64,000 nt of DNA. Source: Mesorhizobium sp. B2-4-15 (GTDB lineage Bacteria; Pseudomonadota; Alphaproteobacteria; Rhizobiales; Rhizobiaceae). This document shows positions 25,652 to 34,298 of this stretch, one piece after another; position 1 is the first letter of the stretch, and every line of letters begins with the position of its first letter. Below the pieces are notes generated by a model that saw only the letters and a program-made list of their open reading frames with translations, did not search any database and was not told where the DNA came from. Position numbers and translations under genes: made by a program. Where the stretch lies: assembly GCF_006658505.1 (NCBI RefSeq), contig NZ_VFUZ01000027.1, positions 1 to 64,000 of the forward strand. Direction: 5' to 3'.

Positions 25652-26484
25652 CGGCTCGTCCCTATTTGTTTGTCCGCGCCCGCACCGGGCCAGTTGTGCG
25701 TTTCCTCGATGGCGTCGCGACACCAACGAAAGAACGCGTCGTAGAAAGGCATGCCTGCTTCCAGCTGTTCCAGATCGTCGCGAAACATGCGCGACAGGCC
25801 AAGCGAGGCGGCCAGAAAGCCGGCAGCCTGGGGTACCAGATCGAGTCTCGCGGTGTCGGCGGCGCGCACGATCAAGGCAAGGCGATCGAGCGCCTCGGAT
25901 TTCAGCCCGAACTCCTCGATCATCGTGTCGAAAGTGCAGCGTTCGCCGCGATGGCTCCAGAACACATTGTCGATGTCGAACGGCACGGCCTGAAAGCGGT
26001 CGGCCACATCGGGCACTTCGGCCGCTTCGACAAACAGGAACACCGCGTCAGGATCGACGAAACGCCGGATCAGCCAGGGGCAGGCGATGCGGTCGACCTT
26101 CGGGCGGGCCCGCGTCACCCAGATGGTTCGGCCGCTGGGGTCGCGGGACGGTATCTTGCCTGAATGCGCCAGAAGCCCCTTCGCTTCGCGCCAGGCTTCA
26201 AAGCCGCCTTCGAGGGTTTCGGCGGAAATTCCCTCATGCCGCAGCCATGCGGCAACACCTTGCGAGAGTTTCCGGCCTTTTTGGCAGACCACCACCACCG
26301 GCTTGCCGGCGAAATCCGATGCCCAAGTCGAAACGGTTTTGAAATCGCGCCGGCTCGAAGCCGGCAGCAGGCGCGGATCGGCGTCGAAATCTTCATCGAT
26401 GCGAACGTCGACGATTGCGGGCGCGCCCGGCAGACCGACCAGACGGGACAGTTGCGAAACGGTGATGGCGGTTGTTGACGGCAT
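25648..26484 (-). CDS. chrB: Chromate resistance protein ChrB with rhodanese domain
   Basis: 278 aa from ATG 26484, placed after AGGAGGT with 7-8 base spacing. Residues 1-110 form a rhodanese-like domain (IVDVRIDEDFDADPR and the active loop VVVVCQKGRKLSQGVAAWLR, with Cys present). Residues about 125-270 are the ChrB C-terminal domain: WVTRARPKVDRIACPWLIRRFVDPDA, PFDIDNVFWSHRGERCTFD. ChrB-type proteins act in chromate sensing or reduction and regulate the chr operon. The rhodanese fusion adds a possible sulfur-transfer or oxyanion-binding function. It starts the chrBA operon. Confidence 0.88.
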   Translation of the reverse strand: MPSTTAITVSQLSRLVGLPGAPAIVDVRIDEDFDADPRLLPASSRRDFKTVSTWASDFAGKPVVVVCQKGRKLSQGVAAWLRHEGISAETLEGGFEAWREAKGLLAHSGKIPSRDPSGRTIWVTRARPKVDRIACPWLIRRFVDPDAVFLFVEAAEVPDVADRFQAVPFDIDNVFWSHRGERCTFDTMIEEFGLKSEALDRLALIVRAADTARLDLVPQAAGFLAASLGLSRMFRDDLEQLEAGMPFYDAFFRWCRDAIEETHNWPGAGADKQIGTSR

Positions 26485-26602
26485 GGCGTCCACCTCCTGA
26501 TAGAGAAGTTTGGACGCGAACGTTGGGCTGACGCCTCACGGGGTCGTCGCGATACACCCCTTGCCCCGATGGTGGATTTGTCGGGCGCGCTTGTCAAGGA
26601 TG

Positions 26603-26634
26603 GCAAGCGGCCTGATCGCGATCAAGCCGCTTGC
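26603..26634 (-). terminator. Stem-loop behind the sugar-acid dehydratase gene
   Basis: GCAAGCGGC (26603-26611) pairs with GCCGCTTGC (26626-26634), loop 14 bases, 17 bases past the stop of the minus-strand dehydratase gene. No U-run follows on that strand, so it is either a weak terminator or an mRNA 3'-end stabiliser. Confidence 0.5.
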
Positions 26635-26650
26635 GTTGTGCATGCAACAA

Positions 26651-28456
26651 TCAGTGATTGTCGCGGGGAATGCCCATTGTATGCGCGACGTCCTGGTATT
26701 TCACGGCCGGCTTCAGCACCATGCCGGCCGAGAACTGGTCGACCATGCCGCGCTGGATCTCCTGCCACGGCGTCTGGTGCTTCGGATAGTGATAGCCGCC
26801 ATTGTTCTGCAGTTCGGCGCGGCGCCGCGCGATCTCGTCGTCGCTGACAAGGATGTTCGCAGTGCCTTTCCGGAGATCGATGCGGACGCGGTCGCCTGTC
26901 TTCAGCAGCGCCAACCCACCGCCGACCGCGGCCTCCGGCGAGGCGTTCAGGATCGACGGCGAGCCCGACGTGCCGGACTGGCGGCCGTCGCCGATGCAGG
27001 CCAGCGAATGGATGCCCTTCTTGATCAGGTAAGCCGGCGGCTGCATGTTGACGACCTCGGCGCCGCCGGGATAGCCGACCGGACCGGCGCCGCGCATGAA
27101 CAGGATCGTGTGCTCGTCTATACCTTGCGCCGGATCATCGATGCGGGCGTGGTAATCCTCCGGCCCGTCGAAGACCATGGCGTTGCCCTCGAAGGCTTCC
27201 GGATCGTTCGGGTTGGACAGATAGCGTTCGCGGAATTCCGGCGAGATGCCGCTCATCTTCATGATCGCGGAATCGAACAGATTGCCCTTGAAGTTGATGA
27301 AGCCGGCATTGGCCTTGAGCGGCTTGTCGACGCTGCGGATGACGTCGGCATTCTCGTTGACGGCGTTCTGGCAATTGTCGCCGATGGTCTTGCCGTTGGC
27401 GGTCATGGCGTCAGGATGCGGCAGACGCCCGGCCTTCATGAGTTCGGCCACCACCGCCGGCACGCCGCCGGCATGATGATAGTCCTCGCCGAGATATTCG
27501 CCCGACGGCTGCAGGTTGACGATCAGCGGCACGCTGAGGCCGATTTTCTGCCAGTCGTCATTGTCGAGCGGCACGCCGAGATGGCGGGCAATCGCATTGA
27601 GATGGATCGGCGCGTTGGTCGAGCCGCCGATCGCGGAATTGACGACGATGGCATTCTCGAAGGCCTTGCGCGTCATGATGTCGGAGGGCTTCAAATCCTC
27701 GTGCACCATGTCGACGATGCGTTTGCCCGTCTCGTAGGCGATCTGGCCACGCTCACGGTAGGGCGCCGGGATGGCGGCGGAGCCCGGCAACTGCATGCCG
27801 AGCGCCTCGGCCAGCGAGTTCATCGTGGTGGCGGTGCCCATGGTGTTGCAGTAGCCGGTGGAGGGCGCCGAGGAGGCGACGATGTCCATGAACTCGTCAT
27901 AATCGATCTCGCCGGCCGACAGGCGCTGGCGCGACTCCCAGACGATGGTGCCGGAACCGGTGCGCTTGCCCTTGTGCCAGCCATTGAGCATCGGGCCGAC
28001 CGACAGCGCGATGGCCGGGATGTTGACGGTGGCCGCCGCCATCAGCAGCGCTGGCGTGGTCTTGTCACAGCCGATGGTCAGAACGACGCCGTCGAGCGGA
28101 TAGCCGTAGAGCACTTCGACCAGGCTGAGATAGGCGAGGTTGCGGTCAAGGGCGGCGGTCGGGCGCTTGCCGGTTTCCTGGATCGGATGGCAGGGGAATT
28201 CGAAGGGAATGCCGCCCATCGAGACGATACCTTCGCGCACGCGCTTGGCAAGCTCGATATGGTGGCGGTTGCAAGGCGAAAGATCCGAGCCGGTCTGGGC
28301 GATGCCGATCAGCGGCTTGCCCGACATCAGTTCGGCGCGCGTCAGCCCGTAATTCAGGTAACGCTCCAGATAGAGCGCCGTCATTCCCGGGTTATCGGGA
28401 TTGTCGAACCACTCCTGCGAGCGAAATTTTTTCTTGTGTGTGGGGGCGCCAGCCAT
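26651..28456 (-). CDS. IlvD/Edd family dehydratase (L-arabonate/sugar-acid dehydratase-like)
   Basis: 601 aa from ATG 28456 (an adjacent ATG at 28459 is equally possible; GGAGA lies just upstream). Cluster-ligand cysteines appear in LTIGCDKTTPA near residue 125 and STGYCNTMGTATTMNS near 200; IAQTGSDLSPCNRHH carries another. VNSAIGGSTNAPIHLNAIARHLG is the family active-site block. Length and sequence fit the sugar-acid branch (arabonate, xylonate, gluconate) better than dihydroxy-acid dehydratase IlvD. It converts an aldonate to its 2-keto-3-deoxy form. A GntR-type palindrome lies 13 bases before the gene. Confidence 0.83.
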   Translation of the reverse strand: MAGAPTHKKKFRSQEWFDNPDNPGMTALYLERYLNYGLTRAELMSGKPLIGIAQTGSDLSPCNRHHIELAKRVREGIVSMGGIPFEFPCHPIQETGKRPTAALDRNLAYLSLVEVLYGYPLDGVVLTIGCDKTTPALLMAAATVNIPAIALSVGPMLNGWHKGKRTGSGTIVWESRQRLSAGEIDYDEFMDIVASSAPSTGYCNTMGTATTMNSLAEALGMQLPGSAAIPAPYRERGQIAYETGKRIVDMVHEDLKPSDIMTRKAFENAIVVNSAIGGSTNAPIHLNAIARHLGVPLDNDDWQKIGLSVPLIVNLQPSGEYLGEDYHHAGGVPAVVAELMKAGRLPHPDAMTANGKTIGDNCQNAVNENADVIRSVDKPLKANAGFINFKGNLFDSAIMKMSGISPEFRERYLSNPNDPEAFEGNAMVFDGPEDYHARIDDPAQGIDEHTILFMRGAGPVGYPGGAEVVNMQPPAYLIKKGIHSLACIGDGRQSGTSGSPSILNASPEAAVGGGLALLKTGDRVRIDLRKGTANILVSDDEIARRRAELQNNGGYHYPKHQTPWQEIQRGMVDQFSAGMVLKPAVKYQDVAHTMGIPRDNH

Positions 28457-28468
28457 CATGGTCTCCGT

Positions 28469-28483
28469 ATTTGTATGACAAAT
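28469..28483. promoter_or_regulatory. GntR/FCD-type operator candidate
   Basis: ATTTGT-ATG-ACAAAT is a perfect interrupted palindrome between the divergent dehydratase and CoxG-like genes, 13 bases before the dehydratase ATG. TTGTATGACAA resembles operators of FadR-subfamily GntR repressors that control sugar-acid catabolism. A half-site (ATATGACAA) follows at 28486-28494. No GntR repressor of this subfamily is encoded in the window. Confidence 0.5.
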
Positions 28484-28606
28484 CGATATGACAACGCGCG
28501 GATGCAGGCAAGGGCCACGCGTGATCTGAATCCGGACTTTGGTGCGATAGACATGTATCTGGCCGCGCGCTAGGACCAATCGGCATCAGCAATCCGGGAG
28601 GTCTTG

Positions 28607-29059
28607 ATGGCTTTGGTGATCGAAGGCGAGGAACGCATCGCCGCACCCGTCCAGAAAGTTTGGGAGGCTCTGAACGATCCGGCGGTGCTGAAGGAGAGCA
28701 TTCCCGGCTGCCAGAGCCTGGAGAAGAAATCGGACACCGAGTTGACGGCGACGGTCGTGTTGAAGATCGGGCCGATCAAGGCGACCTTCAATGGCGAAGT
28801 GACGCTGAAAAACCTGAAGCCGCCACATGCCTACACCATCCAGGGCGAAGGCAAGGGCGGCGTTGCCGGCTTCGCCAAGGGAGGCGCCGACGTGACGCTG
28901 ACCGAGGATGGGCCGAACGCCACCGTCCTGAAATACGCGGCCAAGGCCGATGTCGGCGGCAAGATCGCCCAGCTCGGCAGCCGGCTGATCGCATCGACAT
29001 CGAAGAAACTGGCAGGGCAGTTCTTTTCGACATTCGGTGAGAAGGTGGGCGCGCCTTAG
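28607..29059 (+). CDS. CoxG-like SRPBCC protein (carbon monoxide dehydrogenase subunit G family)
   Basis: 150 aa; ATG 28607 follows GGGAGG with 5-base spacing. It begins MALVIEGEERIAAPVQKVWEALNDPAVLKESIPGCQSLEK, the START/SRPBCC opening seen in CoxG, followed by a lipid-binding-like beta sheet. CoxG homologues recruit CO or aldehyde dehydrogenase-type molybdoenzymes to the membrane. No coxMSL genes are adjacent, so this is an orphan copy. It is divergent from the dehydratase gene and convergent with the Mrp gene across a palindromic repeat. Confidence 0.83.
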   Translation: MALVIEGEERIAAPVQKVWEALNDPAVLKESIPGCQSLEKKSDTELTATVVLKIGPIKATFNGEVTLKNLKPPHAYTIQGEGKGGVAGFAKGGADVTLTEDGPNATVLKYAAKADVGGKIAQLGSRLIASTSKKLAGQFFSTFGEKVGAP

Positions 29060-29094
29060 TTGCGGCTCGATTGAAGCCCTACCTATTTAAGGCC

Positions 29095-29275
29095 GGCGCC
29101 GCCCCTATTGCCCTGCCGGGCATTTCTCCCCGTATAGTGACGGGGAGAAGAAGCCCGCGCCGACGGTTCGGCCAATCACCGGCATGGCAGGTTAGGCGCC
29201 GAGGTTGAGGCTAGGTCTCTTCTCCCCGTCACTATACGGGGAGAAGGTGCCGGCAGGCGGATGAGGGGCGGCGCC
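29095..29275. repeat. Palindromic repeat element (family A) between convergent genes
   Basis: Two arms, 29095-29152 and 29217-29275, are imperfect inverted repeats of about 57 bases, each ending in a GGCGCC / GGCGGCGCC terminus and containing an inner hairpin TCTCCCCGTATAGTGACGGG. A second, shorter copy lies at 48304-48428. It separates the convergent CoxG-like and Mrp genes and can act as a bidirectional terminator. It resembles rhizobial intergenic mosaic elements. Confidence 0.75.
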
Positions 29276-29289
29276 AACCAAGCAGAAAA

Positions 29290-30459
29290 CTACTCAAACA
29301 CGATGCTTGGCACCGCCGCTTCCGCAGCACCCCGTTCCTCGTTGACCCGGTCCCAGACCTTGGCGGCGATGTCGCGGTAGATTTTCGCCTCGGCGCCATC
29401 GGGCTTCGAGACAACCACCGGCGCACCGGCATCCGAGCTTTCGCGGATGCCCATTTCCAGCGGCACTTCGCCGAGGAAGGTGACGCCTAGCCGCTCGGCC
29501 TCGCGGCGCGCGCCGCCATGGCCGAAGATGTCGTAGCGCTTGCCGGTATCCGGGGCGATGAAGTAGCTCATATTCTCGACGATACCGAGCAGCGGCACGT
29601 CGACTTTCCTGAACATGTTCAGTCCTTTGCGGGCATCGATCAGCGCCAGGTCCTGCGGCGTGGAAACGATGACGGCGCCGGCCAGCGGCACCTGCTGCGC
29701 CATGGTCAATTGGGCGTCGCCGGTGCCGGGCGGCATATCGACGACGAGCACGTCTAGTCGTCCCCATTCGACCTCGCGCAGCATCTGCGTCAGCGCCGAC
29801 ATCACCATCGGGCCGCGCCAGATCATCGGCGTCTCCTCGTCGACGAGGAAGCCCATCGACATCACCTTGAGGCCGTAATTCTCCATCGGTTTCAGGATCT
29901 TGCCGTCAACCGTCTGCGGCCGGCCGTGGATGTTGAGGAGCCTCGGCATCGACGGGCCATAAATGTCGGCATCGAGCACGCCGACCCGCAGGCCGTTGGC
30001 GGCGAGGCCAAGCGCCAGGTTGACGGCGGTGGTCGACTTGCCGACGCCGCCCTTGCCCGAGGCAACCGCGATGATCGCCTCGATGCCAGGCACGCCGCGC
30101 TTGCCCTGGCTGTGCGAGGCGGGGGCATGCGGAACGGGACGTTGAGGCGCCGCGGATGGCGTCGGCCTTGGCGCCTGGCGCTGCGGGACCGGCGCTTCCA
30201 TGCCGCCGCCCTTCTTTTCCGCCGTCAGCGCCACCACGGCGCCGGCGACTCCTGGGATCGCCTTGACGACCCGCTCGGCAGCGGCGCGCAACGGCTCCAT
30301 TTCCTGCGCACGGGCGGCCGGAACCGTGATCGAGAAGAACACTTTCGAATCGGCGATGAATATCTCGGACACCATGCCCAGGTCGACGATGTTGCCGGTG
30401 AAATCCGGCCCGTTGACCGTCTTCAGGCGCTCGACGACGATTTCCTTGGTTACGGCCAT
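29290..30459 (-). CDS. apbC: Mrp/ApbC family iron-sulfur cluster carrier ATPase
   Basis: 389 aa from ATG 30459 (MAVTKEIVVERL...). Residues 1-85 are the MIP18/DUF59 domain, followed by a Pro/Ala/Gln-rich linker (about 95-125) and the MinD-like ATPase with the deviant P-loop ASGKGGVGKSTTAVNLALG, switch I DIYGPSMPRL and VVDMPPGTGDAQLT. It is thought to load Fe-S clusters onto apoproteins. In many Mrp/Nbp35 proteins a CxxC follows ENMSYF; here the sequence is IAPDTGKRYDIFGHGG, with no cysteine pair, so cluster binding by that motif is not expected. It stands alone as a gene. Confidence 0.88.
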   Translation of the reverse strand: MAVTKEIVVERLKTVNGPDFTGNIVDLGMVSEIFIADSKVFFSITVPAARAQEMEPLRAAAERVVKAIPGVAGAVVALTAEKKGGGMEAPVPQRQAPRPTPSAAPQRPVPHAPASHSQGKRGVPGIEAIIAVASGKGGVGKSTTAVNLALGLAANGLRVGVLDADIYGPSMPRLLNIHGRPQTVDGKILKPMENYGLKVMSMGFLVDEETPMIWRGPMVMSALTQMLREVEWGRLDVLVVDMPPGTGDAQLTMAQQVPLAGAVIVSTPQDLALIDARKGLNMFRKVDVPLLGIVENMSYFIAPDTGKRYDIFGHGGARREAERLGVTFLGEVPLEMGIRESSDAGAPVVVSKPDGAEAKIYRDIAAKVWDRVNEERGAAEAAVPSIVFE

Positions 30460-30678
30460 GATCTTTCCCTTGGCTTTTGCCGGTTCAGATAATGCAGTTT
30501 CCGGACGGAACCAAGCTGCATCGGCCTGCCCTGAAAAAGATAGAGGCACATCGCCGCATCCATCCGGCCGCATTCCCCGCCGCCGGCCAGACAAATCGGC
30601 ATGTGACCGTCGTCAACAGGCCATGCAGCGCTATTTCGATGATCGGCATGAGAACGACAACCAGGAAAGGAGACGGTC

Positions 30679-31056
30679 ATGCTCGAAAACAGCAACGCGA
30701 CGGCCAATCTGGCGGTGAAGGATATGGCAAAAGCGAAGGCCTTTTATGAGGGAACGCTCGGCCTCAAACAGGTCGACGACATGGAAGGCGAACTGGTCGT
30801 GTACAAGAGCGGCGGCACCCTCATCAACGTCTATCATTCGCAATTCGCCGGCACCAACAAGGCGACGGCGGTCACCTGGACTGTCGGCGACCAGATCGAG
30901 CCGATCGTCAAGTCGCTGAAATCGAAGGGTGTCGCCTTCGAACACTACGAGATGCCCGGCCTGTCGCTCGAAGGCGACATCCATGTCGGCCACGGCATGA
31001 AGGTTGCCTGGTTCAAGGATCCTGACGGCAACATCCTGAACCTCGTGGACAAATAG
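30679..31056 (+). CDS. VOC (glyoxalase/bleomycin resistance) superfamily protein
   Basis: 125 aa; ATG 30679 is preceded by AAGGAG. It begins with NLAVKDMAKAKAFYEGTLGL, the standard first beta-alpha-beta unit of the vicinal oxygen chelate fold, and ends with FKDPDGNILNLVDK, whose Asp-Pro-Asp-Gly-Asn is the second metal-proximal signature. Only part of the usual metal triad is evident, so it may bind a ligand or catalyse a small-molecule reaction. It is followed by a LysR gene after 105 bases; whether they are related is unclear. Confidence 0.82.
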   Translation: MLENSNATANLAVKDMAKAKAFYEGTLGLKQVDDMEGELVVYKSGGTLINVYHSQFAGTNKATAVTWTVGDQIEPIVKSLKSKGVAFEHYEMPGLSLEGDIHVGHGMKVAWFKDPDGNILNLVDK

Positions 31057-31161
31057 CGATGGCCACGCAGCAACGGCCACCCCCTGCCTGACGGCGGGAT
31101 TGTGTCGTGGTGACGCCGGCACCATCTGGCGCAGCCGTCCCGCGCCCGATAGCTTGCGTCG

Positions 31162-32061
31162 ATGATCGACAAGCTGGAATTCTTCATCGCGTTGGCCAAG
31201 GAGGAGCATTTCGGCCGGGCGGCTGAAGTGTGCGGCGTCACCCAGCCGACCTTGTCGGCCGGCATCAAGCAGTTGGAAGGCCAGCTTGGCGTGATGCTGG
31301 TGCTGCGCGGCTCGCGCTTCCAGGGCCTGACGCCGGAAGGCAAGCAGGTGCTGGTGTGGGCGCGCCGCATCGTCGGCGACTCAAGAACCATGCGCGAGGA
31401 GATGCGGGCGGCGCGCCACGGCCTTTCCGGACGCATCCGCATCGCCGCCATCCCCACGGCCCTTGCCATGGTGGCACGGCTGACGACACCGTTTCGGGCC
31501 AAGCACCCCGGCGTCACCTTTTCGGTGCTGTCGCGCACATCAATAGAGGTGCTGTCGCTGCTCGGCAATTTCGACATCGACGCCGGCATCACCTATCTCG
31601 ACAACGAGCCGCTCGGGCGGGTGACCAGCGTGCCGCTCTACGATGAGCGCTATCAGCTGATCACGGCTGTCGGGAACCCCTATTTCGACCGCGACAAAGT
31701 GACATGGGCGGAGCTCAGCAGCCTACCGCTCTGCCTCTTGACGCCGGATATGCAGAACCGCCGCATCATCGACCAACATCTGGCCGAAGCGGGCGTGCAG
31801 ATGCGACCGACGCTGGAATCCAATTCGATGATCGTCCTGTTCTCGCACATCCGGACCGGTAAATGGTCATCGATCATGCCGCTCAACCTCGCGGAAACAT
31901 TCGGCTTTTCCGAGCCGATCCGGGCCATCCCGATCGTCGAGCCGGACGCCAGCCACACGGTCGGGCTGGTGGCGGCGCCGCGCGAGCCCCACACGCCGCT
32001 GGTGCAGGCGCTGCTGGACGAGGCGATGGCGCTGGCAGACGATTTCCGTGCCCATCGCTAG
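31162..32061 (+). CDS. LysR-type regulator upstream of the formate dehydrogenase operon
   Basis: 299 aa. Residues 1-60 are a winged HTH (LEFFIALAKEEHFGRAAEVCGVTQPTLSAGIKQLEGQLG). The remainder is the periplasmic-binding-protein-like effector domain. It directly precedes fdsG, in the same orientation, with a 17-base palindrome (32088-32104) in the 194-base gap. LysR regulators (FdsR) are known next to fds operons in other bacteria, so formate or redox control is likely; the name is an inference and not assigned here. Confidence 0.87.
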   Translation: MIDKLEFFIALAKEEHFGRAAEVCGVTQPTLSAGIKQLEGQLGVMLVLRGSRFQGLTPEGKQVLVWARRIVGDSRTMREEMRAARHGLSGRIRIAAIPTALAMVARLTTPFRAKHPGVTFSVLSRTSIEVLSLLGNFDIDAGITYLDNEPLGRVTSVPLYDERYQLITAVGNPYFDRDKVTWAELSSLPLCLLTPDMQNRRIIDQHLAEAGVQMRPTLESNSMIVLFSHIRTGKWSSIMPLNLAETFGFSEPIRAIPIVEPDASHTVGLVAAPREPHTPLVQALLDEAMALADDFRAHR

Positions 32062-32087
32062 GCTAGAAGTGGCGGCTGACGACGCTT

Positions 32088-32104
32088 GATAGAATATTTC
32101 TATC
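32088..32104. promoter_or_regulatory. LysR-type palindrome before fds operon
   Basis: GATAGAA-TAT-TTCTATC is a perfect interrupted palindrome containing T-N11-A type spacing. It lies 152 bases before the fdsG ATG and 26 bases behind the stop of the LysR gene. The surrounding region is AT-rich relative to the genes and is the obvious promoter region of the fds operon. Confidence 0.55.
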
Positions 32105-32255
32105 GAACAACGGAATGGCTTTATTGATTTCGGAGGTTTCCTCTGATTTCTTAAGCACTTAGCGATATTGCGCCTATGCATGTCGTTGCCCCAAAACCGC
32201 TTCAGCTTTTGGGCGACATATATATATTGGACGCCACGACCAGGGAGGGCGCTGC

Positions 32256-32735
32256 ATGACGATGCAGCCTGCAAGTACCGAGATCGCATCGCGCACGGCG
32301 GCGATCATTCAGGAGTTGAAGGACCTCGAGGGTCCGCTGCTGCCGATCCTTCACGGCATCCAGGAAGAATTCGGCCATGTGCCGCAGGACGCCCTGCCCG
32401 TCATCGCCGACGGGTTGAACCTGTCGAGGGCCGAAGTCCACGGCGTCGTGACCTTCTATCATGATTTCCGTGCCCGGCCGGCCGGCCGCCACGTGCTCAA
32501 GCTCTGCCAGGCGGAAGCCTGCCAGTCGATGGGTTCCGATGCGGTCGCCGCCAAGGTCAAACAGTTGCTCGGCATCGATTTCCACGAGACCACCCGCGAC
32601 GGATCGGTTACACTCGAGCCGGTCTATTGTCTCGGGCTTTGCGCCTGTTCGCCATCGGCGATGCTCGACGGCGAGGTGATCGGGCGGCTCGATGACGACA
32701 AGATCGACGAGATCGTTGCCGAGGTGCGCTCATGA
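32256..32735 (+). CDS. fdsG: NAD-dependent formate dehydrogenase gamma subunit
   Basis: 159 aa NuoE-like thioredoxin-fold protein. The four [2Fe-2S] ligands are in LKLCQAEACQSMGS (two Cys) and VYCLGLCACSPSAML. EEFGHVPQDALPVIADGLNLSRAEVHGVVTFYHDF is the family N-terminal half. It transfers electrons between the alpha subunit and FMN-bearing beta subunit of the soluble formate dehydrogenase. GGGAGG precedes the ATG. Its stop overlaps fdsB by four bases. Confidence 0.93.
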   Translation: MTMQPASTEIASRTAAIIQELKDLEGPLLPILHGIQEEFGHVPQDALPVIADGLNLSRAEVHGVVTFYHDFRARPAGRHVLKLCQAEACQSMGSDAVAAKVKQLLGIDFHETTRDGSVTLEPVYCLGLCACSPSAMLDGEVIGRLDDDKIDEIVAEVRS

Positions 32736-34288
32736 TCCCCCGCATCTACATTCCCGGCGATTCCGGTGCGCTCGCGCTCGGCGCCGAAAAGGTCGCCAAG
32801 GCTGTTCGCGCGGAACTCGCCGAGCGTGGCATCGAGGCCAAGATCGTACGGAACGGCTCGCGCGGCGCCTATTTCCTCGAACCGATGGTCGAGGTGGCGA
32901 CCGCCAATGGCCGCGTCGCCTACGGGCCGGTGAAGCCCTCCGACGTCAAGAGCCTGTTCGACAGCGGCTTCCTCACCGGCGGCCACCACAAGCGCTGGCT
33001 GGGCGCGCCGGACAAGATCCCGTTCCTGGCCAAGCAGACCCGTCTGACCTTTGCCCGTTGCGGCATCAACGACCCGCTGTCGCTCGACGCCTACAAATCG
33101 CTCGGCGGGCTGAAGGGCCTGCAGAACGCGGTGGCGATGGCGCCAGCCGATATCGTCAAGCAGGTGACGGAGTCCGGCCTGCGTGGACGCGGCGGGGCCG
33201 GTTTCCCGACCGGCATCAAATGGAAGACGGTGCTCGATACGACATCCGAGCGCAAATACATCGTCTGCAACGCCGACGAGGGCGACAGCGCCACTTTCGC
33301 CGACCGCATGATCATGGAAGGCGATCCCTTCGTGCTGATCGAAGGCATGGCGATCGCCGGCATCGCCACCGGCGCCACCAAGGGCTTCGTCTATATCCGC
33401 TCGGAATATCCGCATGCGGTGGCGACGATGAACAAGGCCGTCGAAATCGCCCGCGAGGCAGGCGTGCTCGGCGTCAACGTGCTGGGTTCCCCCAACGCCT
33501 TCGACATGGAAATCCGCGTCGGCGCCGGCGCCTATGTCTGCGGCGAGGAGACCTCGCTCTTGAACAGCCTGGAGGGCAAGCGCGGCGTGGTGCGCGCCAA
33601 GCCGCCGCTGCCGGCGATCCAGGGTTTGTTCGGCAAGCCGACGGTAATCAACAACGTCATCTCGCTGGCTTCCGTCCCGATCATCATGGACAAGGGCGCC
33701 GCCTTCTACAAGGATTTCGGCATGGGCCGCTCGCGCGGCACGATCCCGATCCAGATCGCCGGCAACATCAAACATGGCGGCCTGTTCGAAACGGCATTTG
33801 GCCTGACGCTGGGCGAGATCGTCGACGATATCGGCGGCGGCACGGCGACCGGGCGTCCGGTGAAGGCGGTGCAGGTCGGCGGGCCGCTCGGCGCCTATTT
33901 CCCGCGCGCGCTGTTCGACACTCCGTTCGACTACGAGGCTTTCGCGGCGAGGGACGGTCTGATCGGCCATGCCGGCATCACCGTCTTCGACGACACCGCC
34001 GACATGCTGAAGCAGGCGCGCTTCGCCATGGAGTTCTGCGCCATCGAAAGCTGCGGCAAGTGCACGCCCTGCCGCATCGGTTCGACGCGCGGGGTGGAGA
34101 CCATCGACAGGCTCGCCGCCGGTATCGAACCGGAAAAGAACCTGGCTCTGGTCACCGACCTCTGCAACACGATGAAGTTCGGATCGCTGTGCGCGCTGGG
34201 CGGCTTCACGCCCTACCCGGTGATGAGCTCGATCACGCATTTCCCCGAGGATTTCAAGCCCGCGCCGGCGCGCGTGGCTGCTGAATAG
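32732..34288 (+). CDS. fdsB: NAD-dependent formate dehydrogenase beta subunit (FMN/NAD)
   Basis: 518 aa. Residues 1-90 are an N-terminal thioredoxin-like region without the Cys cluster. The NuoF core contains GLRGRGGAGFPTGIKW (FMN/NADH site), NADEGDSATFADRM, GAGAYVCGEETSLLNSLEG and the [4Fe-4S] motif SCGKCTPCRIG with Cys441, Cys444 and Cys447 plus a later Cys in SLCALGG. It delivers electrons from formate to NAD+. It overlaps fdsG by four bases and lies ten bases before fdsA. Confidence 0.94.
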   Translation: MIPRIYIPGDSGALALGAEKVAKAVRAELAERGIEAKIVRNGSRGAYFLEPMVEVATANGRVAYGPVKPSDVKSLFDSGFLTGGHHKRWLGAPDKIPFLAKQTRLTFARCGINDPLSLDAYKSLGGLKGLQNAVAMAPADIVKQVTESGLRGRGGAGFPTGIKWKTVLDTTSERKYIVCNADEGDSATFADRMIMEGDPFVLIEGMAIAGIATGATKGFVYIRSEYPHAVATMNKAVEIAREAGVLGVNVLGSPNAFDMEIRVGAGAYVCGEETSLLNSLEGKRGVVRAKPPLPAIQGLFGKPTVINNVISLASVPIIMDKGAAFYKDFGMGRSRGTIPIQIAGNIKHGGLFETAFGLTLGEIVDDIGGGTATGRPVKAVQVGGPLGAYFPRALFDTPFDYEAFAARDGLIGHAGITVFDDTADMLKQARFAMEFCAIESCGKCTPCRIGSTRGVETIDRLAAGIEPEKNLALVTDLCNTMKFGSLCALGGFTPYPVMSSITHFPEDFKPAPARVAAE

Positions 34289-34298
34289 GAGCTGGCAG

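Noticed and set aside
26651..28456. Dihydroxy-acid dehydratase (IlvD)
   Set aside because: Sequence blocks and length fit the sugar-acid (arabonate/xylonate) branch better, and a GntR-type operator precedes it rather than branched-chain amino-acid genes.
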